DNA from: Zhengitettix transpicula
Taxonomy: Eukaryota > Arthropoda > Insecta > Orthoptera > Tetrigidae
DNA: 64,000 bases
NCBI GenBank assembly: GCA_037074705.1
Contig: CM073596.1
Span: 18,992,501 to 19,056,500, forward strand
Direction of reading: 5' to 3'
In this document: positions 24,901 to 36,113 of the stretch, one piece after another
Layout of the letters: every line of letters starts with the position of its first letter
Numbering within the stretch: the first letter of the stretch is position 1
Translations under genes and position numbers: made by a program
Notes under the pieces: model-generated
Seen by the model: only the letters and a program-made list of their open reading frames with translations
Databases searched by the model: none
What the model was told of the DNA's origin: nothing

Positions 24901-27900
24901 ATAGTCTTCTGTGTCTTACATGAAAATGTAAGTATTTTAAATGTCCTTTGATATCAATCAATTATCAATAGTTTAAATATTTATTGATTTTCAGTAACTT
25001 CATAATGATAAGCCTAAATAATACTACTAAATGAACAAATTTCTCTTACTGCAATAAATTTATATCAATTTTTCTTGAAATCAGGAGAACAAACGAGAAG
25101 AAAGGAAGAAGTTATGTGACGAGGATGCCATGCGTAAAATCAAGCAACTGGAAGAACAAGCATATCAGTTACAGAAGCAGGTGGCATCCCAGAAACAGGT
25201 AGATGGCAGTTGGGCAACACAGAGCAACTATAACCTCATGAGACCATTTGTAAGTTGAATGGCTTTAAAATAAATACTAAAACTGAAATGGTGTGAGGAA
25301 TGTTTCTGATGTACAAGTATGTTACAGCATAACTTATAAATTTATTGCCTGGGGTTATAGTTTTCTTCAGTAAGGTCTGAAAATACATTGGGGCTTTTCA
25401 TTTCCCTCTTTAACCTCACTAATTTTATTTACTCTAATAATGCATCTGAGCAACACTATTGTATTGAAGGTTTATATGTTAGCTTTGGTGACTAGAAAAA
25501 CTTGTAGTAGTTGGTTATAAGTGCTTGTCTAATTCTGTAACTTAATTTGTGTTTTGTAAATATCTATCTTATGTTGAATCTTGAAAAATTGATGTTCCTT
25601 CTTTTTGCATATAAAATGCTGTTCAATTATAATGAAGTATACATTTGGTGATAACAGGTGGTGGTAGAAGAAGATTTTAAAAATACTTTGTGCTTATTAC
25701 TTTTAAATATTTGAACTTTGCAATATTAATTTCCATTGCAAATAATTGTTACACTGTTTTCTTATGCTTTGCTTAATATGTTTAAGAGAAATGAAATAAA
25801 TTCAGGTTGTTATTTTACTCTGTTTCCAAACTAATATATCAAAACTTAAGTTTCAGCATTTTTAAAAAAAACAATACATAAAATGAGATAAATGTCACAG
25901 CCAAGTATCCACTTTCTATACATCACATACACTTTCTTAAAATTCAGATGTCATTATTTACCTGTTTGAACTATACAGTAATACAAAACAATAATTTAAC
26001 TTTTATATGGGATTATTAATTAGTTTATTGTTAATCATTTTTCTGCCTATTTGACATGAATGATGTTTGTTGAGAATCTTTCTTTCACAGAAAAATTAAC
26101 GGCATTTTATGTTCAAAAATACTGATGCAGTGTTTATTTTCTTACATTTGTATTGTAAGAATAATTAGGGGAATGAATTACAAATAATATTTTAGATCAT
26201 GCATAGAATGAAATAATGATTTGTTTTAAACATCGAATAGGAAATTTAATAGTGCCTCTCCAAGGATTTGAATCAATACTTCGATGAATGTGCAATTTTA
26301 GAGGTAATCATTAATCACTTAGTGGTAATTATTTTAAACATATTTGAAATCTTCTCTTCTCAAAAACTATACATGTTAGAGGAGCCAAAATGTAATATTA
26401 ACAATTTTAACAGTTCATTAAATCTAAGGTCTTTAAGAACATTATAGTTAATTTGTCACACAAGTCATTTCTGGTTATACAAGCATCAAGCCTCTTTAAA
26501 TCCATGTTAAAAAGTTAATTCTATAACTGAAAAAGAATAATAAATTATGATCATGATATTTTTGTAATACTTATCACTAATAAAATTGTGAAAATAAGAG
26601 AGTGACAGGATAGTTTATTTGATGGTACTTAAAAATTACTTTACAGAATTTTGCTCTTCAGTATAATTTTAATGATTAATGTTTGTAAATATCACATTCT
26701 CATGTGTCTAACAAACCGTTTTCTTCATAAATTTAACTGGCTTTGATTTTAATTAAAATTTAGTTTTCAAATAAACACATTATGATCTCAAGTTTCTCCA
26801 TAACTTTTATGAGTTTTGAATGGTATGCTTCTAATAAAATGTTTTCAAAACATTTATTGTTAATATTTAATTAAACACAATCAGTTTAAGTGCATGCTGG
26901 GTGCATGAATATATTGTTACTGCTTCTGGCTTTTAATATAACTAATTCAATTCAACTGTAAATGTGTGTCCCAAATGTATCTCTACATGGTCTCACGAGG
27001 TTAATTGTTGCTGTTTATTGAGTTGTGTATTTTAAAGAAGCCATTTCTTACAATATTACAGTTTTGGTATATATTAGACAATAGTATTAATCCTTAAGAT
27101 TACAATGTACATATAAATGCTTCTTTTTATTTCAGTATGTATTGATAATACTAAGTTTTTGAGGATATACATATTTATTTCTGCAGTTTAGGCTTAGGAG
27201 ATTCTTTTCTTCTGTTTGTCATGTGTTGTAGTGCAAGTAATAAGTTTATTTTATAATGATATAAATTGTGTTTGTTTTATGTATCATTAATCCTCAAGGA
27301 AAGAGGTCTTAACTGTTATGATATTAAAATAAAGGTATACAACATACAAAAAATGTTGCTAGAGAACAATAACTTATTACTAACATTAAAACAGTATTGT
27401 GATAATAATATTGAAGTTTTTTTGCCTGCTTGAATAATAATGAGCAGTAGAAACTTTTTCTTCTGAAAATAAATGGGGCATCATAAAATGTTATTAGTAA
27501 ATGAGTAAATATATACTAGTCTCCAGATAACAAAATCGGGTTTATTTATCTGATCAATTTGTCTCTATGAAAGTTCCTCAACTGACTTTAGTCTTTTTGC
27601 ATTTATATATAAATAAATGCTACAAATAATTTTATTTTAGTAGAGTATTAATAAAACGAAAGAAATATTTGTTTCAAGTAGTCAGTAGTTGTTTATGCCT
27701 GTAAGTGCGGCCCCGAATGTTGAAATAGTGATTCTCACTAATAATAAATACATTAATATTAGATTTAAAGAACTTTGTAATCCTAAAATGTATTTATAAG
27801 TTGAAGAACGTATCTTCCTATGTCATATTAATAGCACTTACTACTGTTTATCAACATTTGTTCCTGCATACCTAATATTTTCATAACTACTACTTCACTT

Positions 27901-30900
27901 GATTGACAAATGAAAAAAATATATTTTTTGGAACTTTTAGTTGACTGTAATGTAATGACTGACAGTAACAGAATGAGCTGTTTTTCAGAAAGTTGAGTTT
28001 AATTATGGTCTCATTTAAGTATTGGTTTAATCTGTGTTAAACAACAGCCAATTGGCAGTAAATTATTTATTTATGTTTACCACACAAACACTAAGCTTCC
28101 CAATTATATAAATAAGTACATCTATTTTTGTAATGTAAGTACTTTTTTTATGCGTGATTTATAAAGTGAGATTGCACTTTCATTATATTTCCAATTTTGT
28201 ATGTGCAATGCCAAAGCTGTAGACAGATATGAAAATGTAGGAGTTACTTTCAAATTTCCATTGGTTTCGTTTTGGAAAGTGTACAATGTTTGCTGATTTT
28301 CCCTCCTGAAAGTGAACTGTGAAGGATACCGTACAGAATTTTCTTCTTAGAATTTATGCAATTGTAAATGGATACTCTTCAAATATTTTAGAGAATACAT
28401 ACTGGAAGCAGTGATATAGGATGGTAGTTGGAGACAAGCTGAGGGAGAGCCTTTCTTATTAATATGCATTGTTAAGGAATCTGGGAACACATCATTTTCT
28501 AAACAGTAAGTAAATAGAAACTTTTCATGGATAAGCTACAGCAACAGCATTGTTAACTAAAGCATTGCTAATGTTGGGTGTGTTGGTTCAAGTCTTTAAT
28601 GGTTTTTTATGTTGAGAATATTGTTATAGCTTAATGGTTGCAACAACTTAGTGAGGCGTGAATTTCAGTTCTGACGAGTTTTCAGCAGAGTAATAGTCAT
28701 GTATGTTTTGTGATACTTGAATTAAAATATAAAATAAATTATTGAGCAGAACTCTATTTTAAATATTTTGCTTATCTATTATGCCCATCACCAGAAGATC
28801 AAGTATTTTCTTCCATATTATTATTTTTGTACTCATGTCTGAAGTTGTCTAGTGTTTTGTCACAATAAAAACTTTTTATAGAAACTATTGTACAAAACCA
28901 GATAATTTATAAAATAGAATCGTTTAATTTTAATTCTTGTTTATTAAGAAGACGTATTTCCTTACGACTTTATAATTCTTAAGGTAACAGAAGATATTCA
29001 GTTAGGTTTTTTTTATAAAGTAATGTTTGCATCAGTTACTTAATCAATGTTTAGGTTTATTCCTTGGAAAAGCTTCTAATTGCATGATGTTGGTAGGGTC
29101 TAAGTGTGTAACTTACTTTTATACATCCCTGTATTCAAAAGAAGGTTTGGTAGGAGAAAAATTATAAAACAAGTTTATTGTTGGGATACATACACAAAAA
29201 ACTATCTAATGTCAACCCTGGTTAAATGAGATATAGAGTTTGGTTCTTCTTTGGTTGGCCATTAAAAAATTCACAGCTTGTAGGATTATGTTTATTTTAG
29301 TCAGAATAACATGACATGAAAATTCAAGATATCTTTATTTTAATTGACTTGCTACTGCCCACATACAGAAACAATGCTGGATAGCTTGTAAGTCAAAATG
29401 TGCAGGTTATTACTTATGAGTAAAGTATATCAAAATCCTTTGATTAAAATTTGCTATAGATAGTAATTTATGAGCTGATTTGTTACATGGATTCATTGAT
29501 AAGTTTGCTGTGGTCTATTCAGGTTTATGAAACCATGCCTGATAAAATTGGAAGCACTTCCTTTTTCAGCTGTAAAACTGAGGACTAATTTTCATGAACT
29601 TCTACACAATGAATTTTTATGAACACAACTTTCTTCCATTGGCTTCTGTGAAGCATCTACTCTTTTTAGCAAGTGTTACTCGTTCTGAATTTTGTATTTT
29701 ATTTTTGAAATATTTATATATTAAATACTACTTGTTGGAGTGTTGGTACAAGATTTCCTGATACTGTTACTGACTTCTCACCATGGCATGTCACTTTTTT
29801 CTTGTTGTCTATTAGCAAAGTTTGCTGCTTTTCTGATGTCAGCAGGCTGAGCAATTGCAGCAATGCTTGGCTTGGACATTATGCAAAAATAGCCGTTTCT
29901 GCTTACAGGAAAACAAACACTACGAACAATGTCACACACTATGAATATTTATTTTCCTTTTTGTATTCATTTAAGTCTTGTCATTTTTTCTGAAGTGGCA
30001 TAATATTAATTTGTTTCAAATAAGTGAGCTACTCTTTTCCGTTAAAGGTAATAGCAACAAATAAAGTTGTCAGTCTTATTTGATATACCATGAGATACAT
30101 TTTTTAACTTAGTGTTACTGTGTAAGCATGGGTAAATAGTTTCAGGTTTATTAATGGCTTTGATTAGATTCTTGCTTATGAGAATTATTGTTTTGGAATT
30201 TATAATTTTATCAAAAGTTTTTCATAATGTGTTATTTTTTATTTCAAGTAACAATCCATCTTGTACATGTGGAGGGTAAAATTATGCATTCTGTATGATG
30301 TGGTAACCAATCTTCATTCTCAGTTATGTTATGCTACTCCATCTCACTCTTTCCTTTCCACATAAATTATTTTGAGTATGTAATATCCATATTTTCTTGT
30401 TGACAAATGATGATATATCTTATTTACTGTAATAATGCTGTAGAATTCAAAATCTCCTACACTTTCAGATGCCAATTTCTGCTTTGTTTTCTTGTCTATT
30501 CTTATTAATAATATATTTATTAATATTAGTAGTGGTTGTACAACTAACATTTCTTGCCTTGTTGGATGTCAAATCATATAGAATTTACATTGATTGGCAA
30601 ATGTAAATTTCGGTTGCAGAGTATTTTCTAAGTTGTAGTATAAAATCTATTTTTGTATTGTAATTGGAGATTTTACCAGCTATCTTTTCTATTGAACTTC
30701 ATTTAAAAATGACCAAGTCAGTAGTAATTTGAATCAAGTTTGAATATTACTTAAATAAATGACTTAATATGTATTTTTTTAATTAACCAATTATACTAGT
30801 ATTCATAAAACATACATATTAAGTTCTCCATTTTGTTTGTCTTGTTCAGGAGGAGGAAGCTCTATTGAATGAAATGGAAGTGACTGGCCAGGCTTTTGAG

Positions 30901-32372
30901 GATATGCAAGAGCAGAACTCTCGACTAATTCAGCAGCTTCGAGAAAAAGATGATGCTAACTTCAAGTTGATGACTGAAAGGATTAAATCAAATCAATTGC
31001 ATAAATTGGCTAGAGAGGAGAAAGATGTGCTTAAAGAACAGGTATATAATTTATTAGTCTACTCTGACTTTAATTTACAATAGTAATGTGATAGAACATT
31101 CAATTACTGGAAAAATAAAACAAATACATATTAATAATATATACAGGAATGAATTCATCATAACTGTATGCTGTAGTAAAAAAAATTGTAATTTACTTTA
31201 GGTTGCAACTCTAACATCACAAGTGGAAGCTACGAATGTAGTAGTTCGGAAGTTAGAGGACAAAGAAAGAATATTACAAAACTCACTTGCTACAGTAGAG
31301 AAAGAACTTGCTTTAAGGCAGCAAGCAATGGAGATGCATAAACGAAAAGCTATAGAGAGTGCTCAGTCTGCTGCAGATCTCAAATTACATTTAGGTAAGT
31401 ATTATTTGTCACTATTAATGAACTGTACAGTTTTGATTACTTGCACTGCCCCTATAATGTGAAGAATGTGGTTGAAGTTTTGAGAGATTTTATCCTCGAT
31501 TACTCAACAAGACTTATAATGACCAAAGATGGCATGCTCAAGTACAGCGGTTCTTGGACTACAAATTTTGTTTATAATCAGTATTTCTTTATGTACAGTG
31601 CAAAATTGAACACGAAATATGTTCATAGTGGATCTCTTATCTTGAATTAACAGTTTAGCCATTGCATATTCAATATGTATCTGTTAACAGGTAGTTGGAA
31701 TGTAGGCTTTTTATCCTCAAATATATCTGCTACCCTTGTCTACATTTATTAAATTAATACTGTTAGTGTAATTGTATAATTATAATGTTTCACATTTGAT
31801 ATTCATTTCCTAACCCTTGTAAATATGATTTCCATGTTTATTATATAGTTACAACTTTAATTAAATTTTTAATTACCTTTTATTACATTTTCAGAGAAGT
31901 ATCATGCTCAAATGAAAGAAGCTCAGCAGGTTGTTGCAGAAAAAACAAGTGCTTTAGAAGCAGAAGCTTACAAAACTAAAAGATTACAGGTTAGTCATAA
32001 ATAATACAAGTAATGGAGAGTTAATTTTAGGAGTAACATTATTTATACCAAATGTTGATTGATTTTAATTCCATGTGATTTGATTTGAAGGAGGAGATTG
32101 CACAACTCCGCAGGAAAGCAGAGAGGATGAAGAAAATAGAACTTGCTGGGACTCTGGATGAAGTGATGATGGAAGAAATTCGTGAATACAAAGAGACACT
32201 AACTTGTCCATCTTGTAAAGTGAAACGGAAAGATGCTGTTTTAAGTAAATGCTTTCATGTATTTTGCTGGGATTGTCTCAGGACGAGGTATGAGACAAGA
32301 CAGCGCAAGTGTCCAAAGTGTAATGCAGCCTTTGGAGCGAACGATTATCATCGGTTATATCTTTCAACATGA
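12646..32372 (+). CDS. Bre1: E3 ubiquitin-protein ligase Bre1 (RNF20/RNF40 family), complete
   Basis: Bre1 is the nuclear ligase that, with a Rad6-type E2, monoubiquitinates histone H2B on active chromatin. Sixteen coding exons: 12646-12798, 12874-13060, 13254-13442, 15140-15261, 18346-18573, 18780-18905, 20142-20315, 20672-20929, 21388-21573, 22312-22532, 23710-23863, 25085-25198 (or 25249), 30850-31041, 31202-31394, 31895-31989, 32091-32372. Phases agree throughout, giving 957 residues (974 with long exon 12), against about 975 for human RNF20. The N terminus [11 protein letters not shown] is basic and polar. Most of the chain is coiled coil, with family motifs [36 protein letters not shown] and [13 protein letters not shown]. 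The C terminus carries a C3HC4 RING. Residues about 525-605 form a Lys/Glu-rich linker ([14 protein letters not shown]), expected to be flexible. Exon 3 uses a weak donor (GTTATT). Introns carry many MITEs and none breaks an exon. Confidence 0.97.
13443..14091. other. Bre1 intron 3, left part
   Basis: The first 350 bases are AT-rich with nothing recognisable. From about 13800 base composition is more even, and one frame with a few stops runs to the TA tract ([14 protein letters not shown], then [18 protein letters not shown]). This suggests a decayed transposon or pseudogene piece that I cannot name. Confidence 0.3.
14092..14156. repeat. (TA)n microsatellite
   Basis: A TA run of about 64 bases in Bre1 intron 3, just before a family B MITE. 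It accounts for the Ile-Tyr repeat frames on both strands. Confidence 0.98.
14179..14426. mobile_element. Palindromic MITE, family B copy
   Basis: The left arm AACACATTTAGACAGGAAAG, then AGAGACAGTGATGCCAACTT, is mirrored by AAGTCGGCATCGCTGTCTC and CTGAATGTGTT at the right. The inner arms contain GCCTGAGCCCCCTTCATCAG. The element is about 250 bp, next to a TA run, with no coding capacity. Confidence 0.82.
14441..14811. mobile_element. Fused half copies of MITE families C and B
   Basis: 14441-14595 is the left half of family C (CAATATTGGTATGGAAAGG to GTGTTACACCATTCCGTG). At about 14596 it switches without spacer to family B (GAAGTCGACTTACCCTGAC to CTATCCAAATGTGCTACAT). Either one element inserted into the other with loss of flanks, or a template switch joined them. 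Confidence 0.72.
15262..18345. other. Bre1 intron 4
   Basis: A three-kilobase intron. Positions 16390-17220 are visibly less AT-rich than the surroundings, which suggests an inserted old repeat. I found no open frame, terminal repeat or RNA motif that identifies it. The rest is AT-rich and unremarkable. Confidence 0.3.
19050..19456. mobile_element. Most complete family B palindromic MITE
   Basis: The left arm ACACATTTAGATACGAAAAA through AATTGACTTACCTGAAATC and ATATTACAAATTTTCAAGGG is mirrored by CCTATCCAAACGTGTT, GATTTCAGGATAAGTCAA and AAAATTTGTAAGATCTTCAC. A unique centre lies between about 19200 and 19310. No open reading frame. It is in Bre1 intron 6. Confidence 0.85.
19464..19645. mobile_element. 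Half copy of MITE family C ending in a TA run
   Basis: It starts at AGGAGTGTTACACCATCC, passes TTGAAGAACAACCTTCAG and CCTTTCCATACCAATATTG, and reaches GACAATGTCAAATCCTTACT before TA repeats. It matches the right arm of the 5051-5280 element plus its outer flank (GTAAGGATTTGACATTG, mirrored). This defines where the family really ends. Confidence 0.75.
19646..19705. repeat. (TA)n tract
   Basis: TA-rich repeat with small interruptions, lying between a family C end and a family B-related half element. Confidence 0.95.
19710..19850. mobile_element. Half copy related to MITE family B
   Basis: GACTTACCTGAAATCAATAG, TTGGTCCAGTCTAACA and GCCTGAGCCCCCTTCATCAG match the family B arm at 14200 and 39500. 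The right arm is missing. Confidence 0.65.
21090..21165. repeat. Single arm of family A repeat
   Basis: AATACCACACAACGTTTCTG followed by CAATCCTTGTTTTCGTCAAG corresponds to the outer arm of the 7971-8189 element. No mirror arm follows. It is in Bre1 intron 8. Confidence 0.55.
21687..21839. mobile_element. Small MITE (about 153 bp) with inverted termini
   Basis: The left end AGAACAGAAGGGAAGCTT, then AATGAAGCTC, is mirrored by GAGCTTCACTGAAAGCTTTC, then CTTCTGTTCT. It lies in Bre1 intron 9 and is unrelated in sequence to families A-C. Confidence 0.75.
22005..22130 (+). mobile_element. tRNA-derived SINE head
   Basis: TGGCTCAGTGGTTAGAGCAC at 22021-22040 is a textbook pol III A box. GGTTCATGGTCC at 22069-22080 resembles a B box (consensus GGTTCGANTCC) at the right distance. 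The remainder does not fold as an acceptor stem, so I call a SINE rather than a tRNA gene. A TA microsatellite at 21960-21988 precedes it. Confidence 0.65.
25199..25249 (+). other. Bre1: Alternative 3' extension of Bre1 exon 12
   Basis: Two donors fit in frame. CAG then GTAGAT at 25199 joins QKQ directly to [11 protein letters not shown], as in other Bre1 proteins. TTT then GTAAGT at 25250, a stronger consensus, adds 17 residues starting VDGSWATQ and ending RPF. The extra 51 bases keep the frame open. The short form matches family alignments from memory; the long form is supported only by its splice site. Confidence 0.55.
25250..30849. other. Bre1 intron 12, 5.6 kb
   Basis: The longest Bre1 intron. 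It is AT-rich and contains no MITE of the families found in the other introns, no long TA run and no credible open frame. Nothing identifiable was seen. Confidence 0.5.
32091..32372 (+). other. Bre1: Bre1 last exon: RING finger
   Basis: The exon encodes residues 865-957 of the short form. The metal ligands are Cys903, Cys906, Cys918, His920, Cys923, Cys926, Cys938 and Cys941, with spacing C-x2-C-x11-C-x-H-x2-C-x2-C-x11-C-x2-C. All eight are present. The tail [18 protein letters not shown] is nearly identical to that of animal RNF20/40. The acceptor (GATTTGAAG) has a short pyrimidine tract. TGA is at 32370-32372. Confidence 0.97.
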
Positions 32373-32691
32373 AATCTCAATGTATATATTTTTAAACATA
32401 ATCTTCATTCCATATTTCATTGGTCAAATGTATTAGTTGTATATATTTGGTTTTTGAGGAGTATAAGGTATGTATATATGGTGAATGGAATTAATACTAG
32501 AGATTTGTGTGTCTGTATATAGTTGAATTTATTTGAATTTGATCTGTTAGTATACAGTTAAAGAAATTCTGTTTATGTAGTTATATTTTTGTTGTTTAAA
32601 TTATTTTGATACATGTAAATGAATGTTAAGTTATTGCATTTATGGAAGTGAAGTTTCCATTGACAAAGTATGGTAACTTCCTACTATTCAC

Positions 32692-32697
32692 AATAAA
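32692..32697 (+). promoter_or_regulatory. Polyadenylation signal of Bre1
   Basis: AATAAA lies about 320 bases after the Bre1 stop codon, followed within 40 bases by T-rich DNA (ATCTTTGTTATTTGTG). Confidence 0.7.
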
Positions 32698-35600
32698 TAT
32701 ATACAAAGTTTATTCATAAAATAATGTATCTTTGTTATTTGTGTTTTTAAGGCCAATATCTATGCCCATCTTGTCGAGTCTGTATGTTACAATACTTCAA
32801 TGGATCTGTAAAATTTTTAATATATATGAAGATATGATTTCTAACTTTTGCTTTCCTCTTCCAATTGTGTACTGCACTATTAATTTAATATATGTAAGCT
32901 TACACTGATAAGTTGAGCAACATGACCAGTCAATCACTTGAAGGAAGTGATACCTCTGAAGATTTGAACTAAATATCCTGCCCAATATAGCAGTCATGTC
33001 TGGCAGTATAAATAGTTGCAATTTTCAGTGTTATCCTTCCAAAGAGATGGATTGTTCCTTAGGTTACTTGACTTAACTCTTTCCTATTCAAAAGGAGAAA
33101 AATATGGATAATGTGTGACATTGAAAAGTTCAAAACCAGAATGAAAATAGTTCATTTGAAGTGAGAGGGAATACCTAGCTGCAGAATTGAGATTGTTTAG
33201 CCTTAAATGGCACATCATTTATCATATGGCACCGGAATAAGTACAATAAATACATTTATGAGGCTAGTGGGCTCATTCTGTATGGAGGGAAGAGGTCATC
33301 CTGCACATATCAGAAAGTGTAAACATGAAAGGAATGTTGTTCAATCTAAATTTTTGCAGGCTTCACCAGAGTTACAACTTTCCAATTATGTTTAAATAAA
33401 CTTTCAACCAACTGATAGTCTGTTGAATGTACTGTGCTATCTAGTTGTCATTGTCAAATTGGAATAGTTAATTAACTTCCTCATTTCAATTTATTTTAAG
33501 TTTTTATTTTCCCATCTGTTCATGTTTTTTTTTTTTAAATGTTGAGATATCTGAGTTGTTTTTATTTCCTTCACTGTTGAACACAACATTTTGTGAAGAC
33601 TTGTAGGAGCAGTAGATTGAAGGTAGACAGATTTTCTAATTTCATGAAAGGCCTACATTGTACAATTTCCAGTTTTGGCCTTATACTTGCACAAAATTGT
33701 TGTAAAAATGCAGAGTGACAATAGAACCACTACTTACAGTATGCTAAAATTTTTGAGTGCTTAAGCACATTTGTAAAGTAAATGTTAATGTCTCAGATTA
33801 ATAAATTATGTTAGATGATAAATGAAATAAATAAATCAGCCAAAATAGTCAGAATAATTTGAATTTAATATGATCAAATTATAGAGAATTTACATCTCAT
33901 GTAAGTAAAATAAAAATAGTAAACATAAATATGATGTTATTTACAAAATTATTATTTTTTGGTGCACCATATTGTTCAAAGCGCATTAAAAACTTAAAGA
34001 TCATAGAATTAATTTTAAGTCTTGTTCATAATTATTCAGTGGTATCCAAACATGTTTATCTCTATAATCATAAGTTGGATTGGATTAATGTAATAGAATG
34101 ATATATTGTAAACAAATATTTCCCAAGACTAATGAGCAAAATGTTACATATTAGGCCAAATACTACTGCTATTAATGTTACAAATAATTTAAAGATTATT
34201 ACTGAAATTGATAGTCCAATGTATACGATAAATTTTATTATTTTTTAACTTCATTCATGTGTAAGTGCTTGTTTAAAATTTAATAATATAATGGCTTTTT
34301 GCCAAATCATAGTTATATCACATTTCAAACTCAACTTGCATGAAATGAATTATAAAATTTGTTAATATGCTAGTAGAATTTCAACACCTCTTTCAATCAA
34401 AAAGTAAGTTTAACTTAAGCGTAACATTTTTGATTCTACTTTCAATGCATCATTTTGATTGATTGAATTAATTCTATTTATAGTAGGCTTTAAATTCTGT
34501 AGAATTAATTTCTCTCTCCTGGTGAGATCCCAAAGCTGGCTCGAAATGTACTCCTTTTACGAGATGTTCTTTCAGCATATTAATTTAAACTATTCTGCCA
34601 TTATTGACAGATTTATTTGTACTTACTGTGATATAATATCAATTCTATATTAGATTCTTAACAATAAATGGCTGAAATTTTTTGCTCAACTTAAATAGTG
34701 ATATTTGTACATTCAAGTATATGTATCATTTCTTGTTGCTATATTACTGGGTTTTATATAAGTTTTTTAAGAATAAAACAGAAGTGTATGTTTTAAACGA
34801 TAATTTTCATAAGGTTCCACAACAAAATTGAAAAAAGAATTGTACTTGTTTTATATTGTTCCAACCTTGAGAATATAGTCAGCTTACTCAAGTGAAACTT
34901 GTTTGTTTACTTGGATTTTTTTAAGGGATTTCATGCAGTAAGAAAACACAAAACTTTTCATATAAGAATATAATTCAAATAACTACATTTTGTATAATCA
35001 TTTAGGATTTTTCATTAGTAAGGCAGTACAACTTCACTGCTTGAATTTTCTTTTAAGAATGTTCACAATATGGATGGAAATATTCATATTGAATGATTCA
35101 TTTGTCATATGCTTTATGGTACTTAAAAAATTTAACAAGAAACATCTAAAGATAATCAACATTAAATTTCTTTCAGCAAACTAATGAAAGTCAATTAATG
35201 CCAATTTAATTTCTGAATGTAACTCATTAGACTTACTTTACATGGAAAAGAACTAAGAATTACCATATACAAATACTATACAAAATACACAAAGGTACAG
35301 ACACAAAATTTTACATTAATACTTTATACACTTGACTGATTCAGGATTTGAAAGGATGAACAGAAGTTTCAAAATTTTGCCTTCCTCTTCTAAGACAGAA
35401 TAGCCACTGTTAACTAGCTGCAATAAAAAAGAAGTTAAATTGATTCTTTCTTGTCCCTACCATACTGCCTACTGTTAAGCATAAGAAGTAGTGTTTCATT
35501 CTTATCTAATTATAATTGTATTTATTAACTTAAAAAAAAAAACTAGATAAATAATTGTCTGGTGATTCCAAAAGTCATCTTAAAGTGACAAATATGACAA

Positions 35601-36011
35601 TATTATATTTCAAGTTAAGGAAACGTCTTCAAGTATTGTTTGTCTCACTGGAAATATGTAGTAACTCGGAACAATTAGAAATCTGTGAATCCAGTTAAAA
35701 TTGTACATCGTTATTTCAAGTACAAGCCACAAAATATATTTTTAAAAAGGAAGTTAACACTATCTTATAATCACTTGAACATGAAGTGTACAAATTTCAT
35801 TCAGCTTTCATTTATATTGTGTGCCACAATGAACTAAGTGAAAATTTAACGAGGCAACAAACACAACGCCCTGTCACCTATGTATTCTTAATATTGAATT
35901 GCTAAAATACTTGTGGAAATTTCAAGTCTTATATAGTTCTCACACTAGTAAAACTACATCTTGAAAATAATTTGATTCAATGTATTTAATGGCTAAACAT
36001 AAAAGAAAATT
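32698..36011. other. Convergent intergenic DNA between Bre1 and the coiled-coil gene
   Basis: AT-rich DNA with no transposon ends, RNA genes or convincing coding frames. It should contain the end of the coiled-coil gene's 3' UTR on the minus strand. TTTATT at 36012-36017 (AATAAA on the minus strand) is about 100 bases past that gene's stop and is a candidate signal. Confidence 0.45.
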
Positions 36012-36113
36012 TTTATTGCCACTCTGAAGTACTTGCATTATTGCCACATTTGAACTAGCGTACTAACAAATGTGTGGAGGGTAGAGTTTAGCTTGAAAAC
36101 TTGAAGTGGAAAG

